A DNA stretch of 64,000 bases, from assembly GCA_904396155.1 (NCBI GenBank), contig CAJFOI010000050.1, forward strand, positions 1 through 64,000, read 5' to 3'. This DNA is from Candidatus Avispirillum faecium (GTDB lineage Bacteria > Bacillota > Clostridia > Oscillospirales > CAG-272). A program made the position numbers and the translations under genes. Below are positions 60,469 to 64,000 of this stretch, piece after piece; within the stretch, counting starts at the first letter, position 1; the number at the start of each line of letters is the position of its first letter. The notes beneath the pieces are model-generated. The model worked only from the letters and a program-made list of their open reading frames with translations. It was not told where the DNA came from and searched no databases.

Positions 60469-63400
60469 ATGAAACGATTTTTATCCTTGCTTTTGTGCGC
60501 GGTGATCACCGTCGGCGGACTTTGCTTTCCTGCCGCCGCGGCGGACGATACGGCAGGGGAGACGCTGTCGTTTTATGAGGACGCTTCTCCTGTGCAGGCG
60601 GCGGAAAATGCTGCTGTATCCTATGACGCAAATCAGAGAGCGATCCGAATTGCCGCCGAGGCGGAGGGCAGTGTCCGTGTGCAGGTCGATCTGGGTGCTG
60701 TAAGTGCTGCCGGGGCGGACGGGCAGCTGCATCTGATCCTGTGGGTTCCTGCGACCAATCAGGGGATGGGAGATCTGCACCTTGCCTGCGCAGATTGGTC
60801 CGAGACCGGCACGGCCGTGCCCAGCCACAGATATGAGCTGTACACTTTTGACGGAGCCACCGGCGAAGAACTGACCCTGTCCTTTGACGGAGCCGCCGGC
60901 GACAGCGTGTACCTGTACGCAGCAGGGGGCAGTACAAACGATCTTTCTGTGACGTGGGATGCCGCGCTGGAGGCGGCGAACGGCCATACCTTTACAGAGG
61001 AGGAGCTCTTCCTGGATGCATACGAGGTGGAGCGCTACACGGAGGAATACTGGGACACGGATGCAGGGATTGTATATAATGAATCCTTTTTTGTGCTGGA
61101 GAACGAGGACGGCACCATCGATCCCATTTCCCTCATGTATGACATTGACCGGGTAATCTCCGTGCAGGATTCCTTTTTGGAGCGGGAGTACATCTATGGC
61201 GTGGATTATACCATAGAGGACGGAAAGCTGGTTATTTTGCCGGAGGGAGGGATTTCTCCCTATAAGTATTCCTATGTATACAGGGATGCCACGACCAGCA
61301 GCGGCTGGTGGGAAACGACAGACGGCAGTTATGTGTACGGCGGTCAGTATCCCATGTACATGACCGGATATCTGAACATCACCTATACATACACTCCGCC
61401 GCAGAACACGCCGCTGATCCCGGAGCCCAAGGGACATCTTCTAAACAACACCCTGACCAAACTGGAGAGCGGCGACAGTGTGAAGATCCTTACGGTGGGG
61501 GACTCCATCGCCGGAGGTGCCAACTGTTCCAGCTCCAGCGATGTAAATGCAGAGCCCTATGCGGACATCTGGCATGAAATGGCGGCAAAAAAGTTGCAGC
61601 TGCTGTATCCTGAGGCTACGGTGGAATATGAGTCGATCTATCAGGGCGGCGCTACGGCAGCGCTTTGTATAGAAAGAATGGATGAAATTTTAAAGGCTGC
61701 TCCGGATCTGATCATCATCGAGTTTGGTGTCAACGACTGTATGCAGGAGGATCCGGCCAGTCTGTATGTGGAGACGTTGCAGGAGGCCATTGCCGCTATC
61801 CGGGAAAACCTGCCCGGATGTGACATCATTTTGATGTCTCCTCTGGTGAGCAATCCCCTCATTTTCCCCACTGAGTGGTTTGACGCATATGCCGACGCGC
61901 TGTATCCTCTGGAGGAGGAAGGCGTGGCTGTGGCCGACGTCACCAGCATGATGGGAGATCTCCTTACAAGAAAGCGGTATCTGGATATGACCGGCGACAA
62001 CCTGTGTCATCCAAACGACTTTGTCAGCCGCCTGTTTGCCCAGATTTTGGTTGCCACCATCTCCCGGGGCGAGGGAACCCAGGAATATATTGCCGATACG
62101 GCCAACAGGCTGCTGCATTATCGGTATGAGAGCCGGTACTATCCGGAACAGTGGGAGGAAGTACAGGCGCTGATGGAGGAAGGTGCAGCTGCCATTCTTG
62201 CCTGCGGGACAGAGGCGGACGCGGCTGCTGCTTTGATGGAATATCGGGAGAAAATCAATGAGATTCCCACAAAGAAGCAGGTAGACGCCGACGCGGTGCT
62301 GGACTCCACACAGCTTGTTTTTGATACAAATCGGGCGATGGACGCGGTGCCGACGCCTACCATGGCATATAAGAGATATGATGCAAAGGAACAGGCGCTT
62401 GTCGCCACAGTTTCTTCTCCACGCAATCCCATCGTGTATTTTGATTATACCGCAGAGGGACAGACCATAAATGCGGACGATTACACCCACCTGGTGCTCA
62501 CCATGAAGGCACAGACGAATCGGACGGGGGTGTATTCCACAGTTCGGTACCAGATGCAGGGAATGGAGAGCGGCGCGTATTTGGAGGACATCACTGTGCC
62601 GCTGACCTTGGATGGAAGATACCATTCCTATATAGTGGATCTCACCGGACTTTCCGGATGGACGGGCTCCATTCAGCAGCTGGCGCTGAAGCTGTTCAAC
62701 ACTTCTGCTGTCAACGATGAAATGTATATCAGCTCTGTGATCCTCTGTTCCAGTGCACAGGAGGCCCAGGACACGGCTCTTGAACGGGAGCGGATCGCCA
62801 ATAAAGAATCGGCGCCCGCGATCACTGGCCTGTTTGACAGCGAACAGGCGGCTTCTGCCCTTCAGACGTCAGTTGCCTATATGCAGGGCGATGTAAACGG
62901 GGATGGATCCACCAATGCGCTGGACGCATTGGAACTTGCAAAATATCTTGCCGGCGTCGATGCGGATTATGCTGCCGTGTGGCGCATGGACGTAAACGGG
63001 GATGAGAATGTGAACGCGCAGGATGCGTTGGAGCTGCGAAAGCTTCTTGCCGGACTCTATGATGGGGAAGTCTATACCATTGATACTGCCGGCGTAGCCT
63101 ACAATGCCGATCAGGACGCAGCGGAAATTACGGCTCTGACAGCAGATCCTGTTTTGGAAATCGACGTGTCTGCGCTGGGCTGCTCCGCCGATGTATATAA
63201 ATATGTGACGCTTTGCCTGAAGACCGGGGATGCGCAGCCTCTGGATGCAACGGTCACTGTCACCACAGATACCGGCAGCGCCAGTGGGGATATCTCCTTT
63301 GGGGCAGACACCATGTTCCAGGCGAACAGCTGTGGACTGAGTGATATCAGCGGTACGGTGCAGTCGGTTTCCATCACCTTCCACACTGCTGCGGACAGCG

Positions 63401-63492
63401 TGATTTATTTGGATTCCTATGTGTTTACCGCATCCGCCGATGCGGCAAAGAATGCGGAAATCGTACGGGTGGGAGCGGCAAACCTGATCTGA
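60469..63492 (+). CDS. secreted SGNH-hydrolase protein with internal dockerin-like domain
   Basis: A 1007-residue exported protein. Signal peptide ends near AAA-A (about 25). A beta-sandwich (about 35-165) and a linker precede an SGNH esterase domain (about 335-545): VGDSIAGG (S346), IEFGVNDC (N422), and DNLCHPND with D510 and H514. A second beta module (about 610-765) resembles a carbohydrate-binding domain. A dockerin-like segment (about 807-865) has two calcium-loop repeats, GDVNGDGSTNALDALELAKYL and DVNGDENVNAQDALELRKLL, not at the terminus as usual. A final beta domain follows. It is probably an acetyl-esterase on plant or host glycans, perhaps attached to a scaffold. Confidence 0.85.
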   Translation: MKRFLSLLLCAVITVGGLCFPAAAADDTAGETLSFYEDASPVQAAENAAVSYDANQRAIRIAAEAEGSVRVQVDLGAVSAAGADGQLHLILWVPATNQGMGDLHLACADWSETGTAVPSHRYELYTFDGATGEELTLSFDGAAGDSVYLYAAGGSTNDLSVTWDAALEAANGHTFTEEELFLDAYEVERYTEEYWDTDAGIVYNESFFVLENEDGTIDPISLMYDIDRVISVQDSFLEREYIYGVDYTIEDGKLVILPEGGISPYKYSYVYRDATTSSGWWETTDGSYVYGGQYPMYMTGYLNITYTYTPPQNTPLIPEPKGHLLNNTLTKLESGDSVKILTVGDSIAGGANCSSSSDVNAEPYADIWHEMAAKKLQLLYPEATVEYESIYQGGATAALCIERMDEILKAAPDLIIIEFGVNDCMQEDPASLYVETLQEAIAAIRENLPGCDIILMSPLVSNPLIFPTEWFDAYADALYPLEEEGVAVADVTSMMGDLLTRKRYLDMTGDNLCHPNDFVSRLFAQILVATISRGEGTQEYIADTANRLLHYRYESRYYPEQWEEVQALMEEGAAAILACGTEADAAAALMEYREKINEIPTKKQVDADAVLDSTQLVFDTNRAMDAVPTPTMAYKRYDAKEQALVATVSSPRNPIVYFDYTAEGQTINADDYTHLVLTMKAQTNRTGVYSTVRYQMQGMESGAYLEDITVPLTLDGRYHSYIVDLTGLSGWTGSIQQLALKLFNTSAVNDEMYISSVILCSSAQEAQDTALERERIANKESAPAITGLFDSEQAASALQTSVAYMQGDVNGDGSTNALDALELAKYLAGVDADYAAVWRMDVNGDENVNAQDALELRKLLAGLYDGEVYTIDTAGVAYNADQDAAEITALTADPVLEIDVSALGCSADVYKYVTLCLKTGDAQPLDATVTVTTDTGSASGDISFGADTMFQANSCGLSDISGTVQSVSITFHTAADSVIYLDSYVFTASADAAKNAEIVRVGAANLI

Positions 63493-63509
63493 CGTTACAC
63501 CCTGTGCAT

Positions 63510-63543
63510 AAGGGGACGCTTTTCTGAAAAAGTGTCCCCTTTA
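63510..63543 (+). terminator. terminator after the SGNH-dockerin gene
   Basis: Stem AAGGGGACGCTTTT/AAAAGTGTCCCCTT with a short loop, followed by a few T residues. The 120 bp beyond it to the next gene show nothing else. Confidence 0.75.
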
Positions 63544-63667
63544 TGGGTGCAGGCAGTAGGTTTTGGGAAAATGAAAAATCTGCCGGGGCTGCGACAGAAT
63601 TTTTCTTGTTTCAAGGCAAATGGCGCGTTACAATCATAACAGACAAAAAGCGCAGGGAGGATGGCGT

Positions 63668-64000
63668 ATGCATAGAGGCAGGATAGAAGTGCCGGAGTAT
63701 ATTGCCTGTCTGCTCCGGAGATTGGATGCACAGGGATACACTGGCTATCTGGTGGGCGGATGTGTCCGGGATGCGCTGCTGGGACGTTGTCCCCAGGATT
63801 ATGATATCGCTGTAGGTGCCCCGCCCCGGGAGCTGCTCCGCATTTTTTCGGGATACCATACCGTGGAGACAGGCGCCCGCTACGGGACGGTTACGGTGAT
63901 GGCAGACGGGCACCCTGTGGAGATTACGTCCTTTCGCCGGGATGGTACATACACGGATGGTCGCCATCCGCGCACAGTAGAATATACAGACAGCCTTGCA
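63668..64000 (+). CDS. cca: CCA tRNA nucleotidyltransferase, N-terminal part (cut by window end)
   Basis: The first 111 codons are present and open to the last base. The N-terminal nucleotidyltransferase head is clear: YLVGGCVRDALLGR (about 27-40), the metal-binding DYDIAVGAPP, TGARYGTVTV and EITSFRRDGTYTDGRHP. The product adds or repairs the 3' CCA of tRNAs. The start at 63668 has GGGAGG (63655-63660) 7 bp upstream; an ATG at 63661 runs into a stop. C-terminal domains lie outside the window, so the A-adding or full CCA-adding type cannot be told. Confidence 0.92.
   Translation, partial: MHRGRIEVPEYIACLLRRLDAQGYTGYLVGGCVRDALLGRCPQDYDIAVGAPPRELLRIFSGYHTVETGARYGTVTVMADGHPVEITSFRRDGTYTDGRHPRTVEYTDSLA

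Overview
The window is a stretch of chromosome from a spore-forming, Gram-positive anaerobe. It is most likely a Clostridia member of the Oscillospirales/Ruminococcaceae kind; the species cannot be told from the sequence. The evidence is spoIIE and spmA/spmB, type III glutamine synthetase, a Trp T-box leader, CIRCE-controlled groES-groEL, sigma-A type promoters (TTGACA/TATAAT) throughout, a dockerin-bearing secreted protein, and a family of hairpin-rich intergenic repeats. I see no rRNA, tRNA, IS element, prophage or CRISPR array.

Layout. 1-545: repeats and the nifS promoter. 0.6-5.0 kb: sulfur/NAD operon nifS-nifU-nadA-SGNH hydrolase-mnmA. 5.1-7.2: glnN (-). 7.4-11.4: redox operon (Fe-alcohol dehydrogenase, DUF362, TetR, nitroreductase-like, flavodoxin) behind a promoter flanked by two near-identical palindromes. 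11.6-14.4: two-component system. 14.4-18.6: sporulation block spmA/spmB (-), AbrB-like regulator, spoIIE. 19.1-22.6: tryptophan-type ABC transporter (-), whose probable Trp T-box leader lies beyond an antisense Dabb gene. 22.8-24.9: Ytr-like GntR/ABC operon (-). 25-28.4: cysteine synthase-like enzyme and two tandem sialidase-fold proteins. 28.8-32.6: purB with a small RHH protein (-), then an XRE-membrane protein and an LRR protein (+). 32.6-38.9: GH31, comEC and Rrf2 (-), polysaccharide deacetylase lipoprotein (+). 39.5-51.8: a 12-kb carbohydrate-type ABC operon. 51.9-54.5: SorE-like dehydrogenase, DUF3006, trpS (-). 54.7-64: DUF4097 lipoprotein, groES-groEL, Na+/alanine symporter, DAHP synthase, a secreted SGNH-dockerin protein, and the start of the CCA-adding enzyme, cut by the window end.

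The most unusual locus is 39496-51771. It has one very large, apparently non-lipidated solute-binding protein with extra carbohydrate-binding-like modules, two complete permease pairs, an NHL-propeller/TPR/Yip1 membrane protein and a DUF5696 protein, but no ATPase. It looks like a composite surface machine for binding, possibly processing and importing a glycan. Other points worth attention are the Trp T-box reading through an antisense gene into the transporter genes, the repeat family whose hairpin arms vary while staying complementary, a spoIIE promoter with 21-bp spacing and three 8-bp direct repeats, and the two-operator TetR redox operon.
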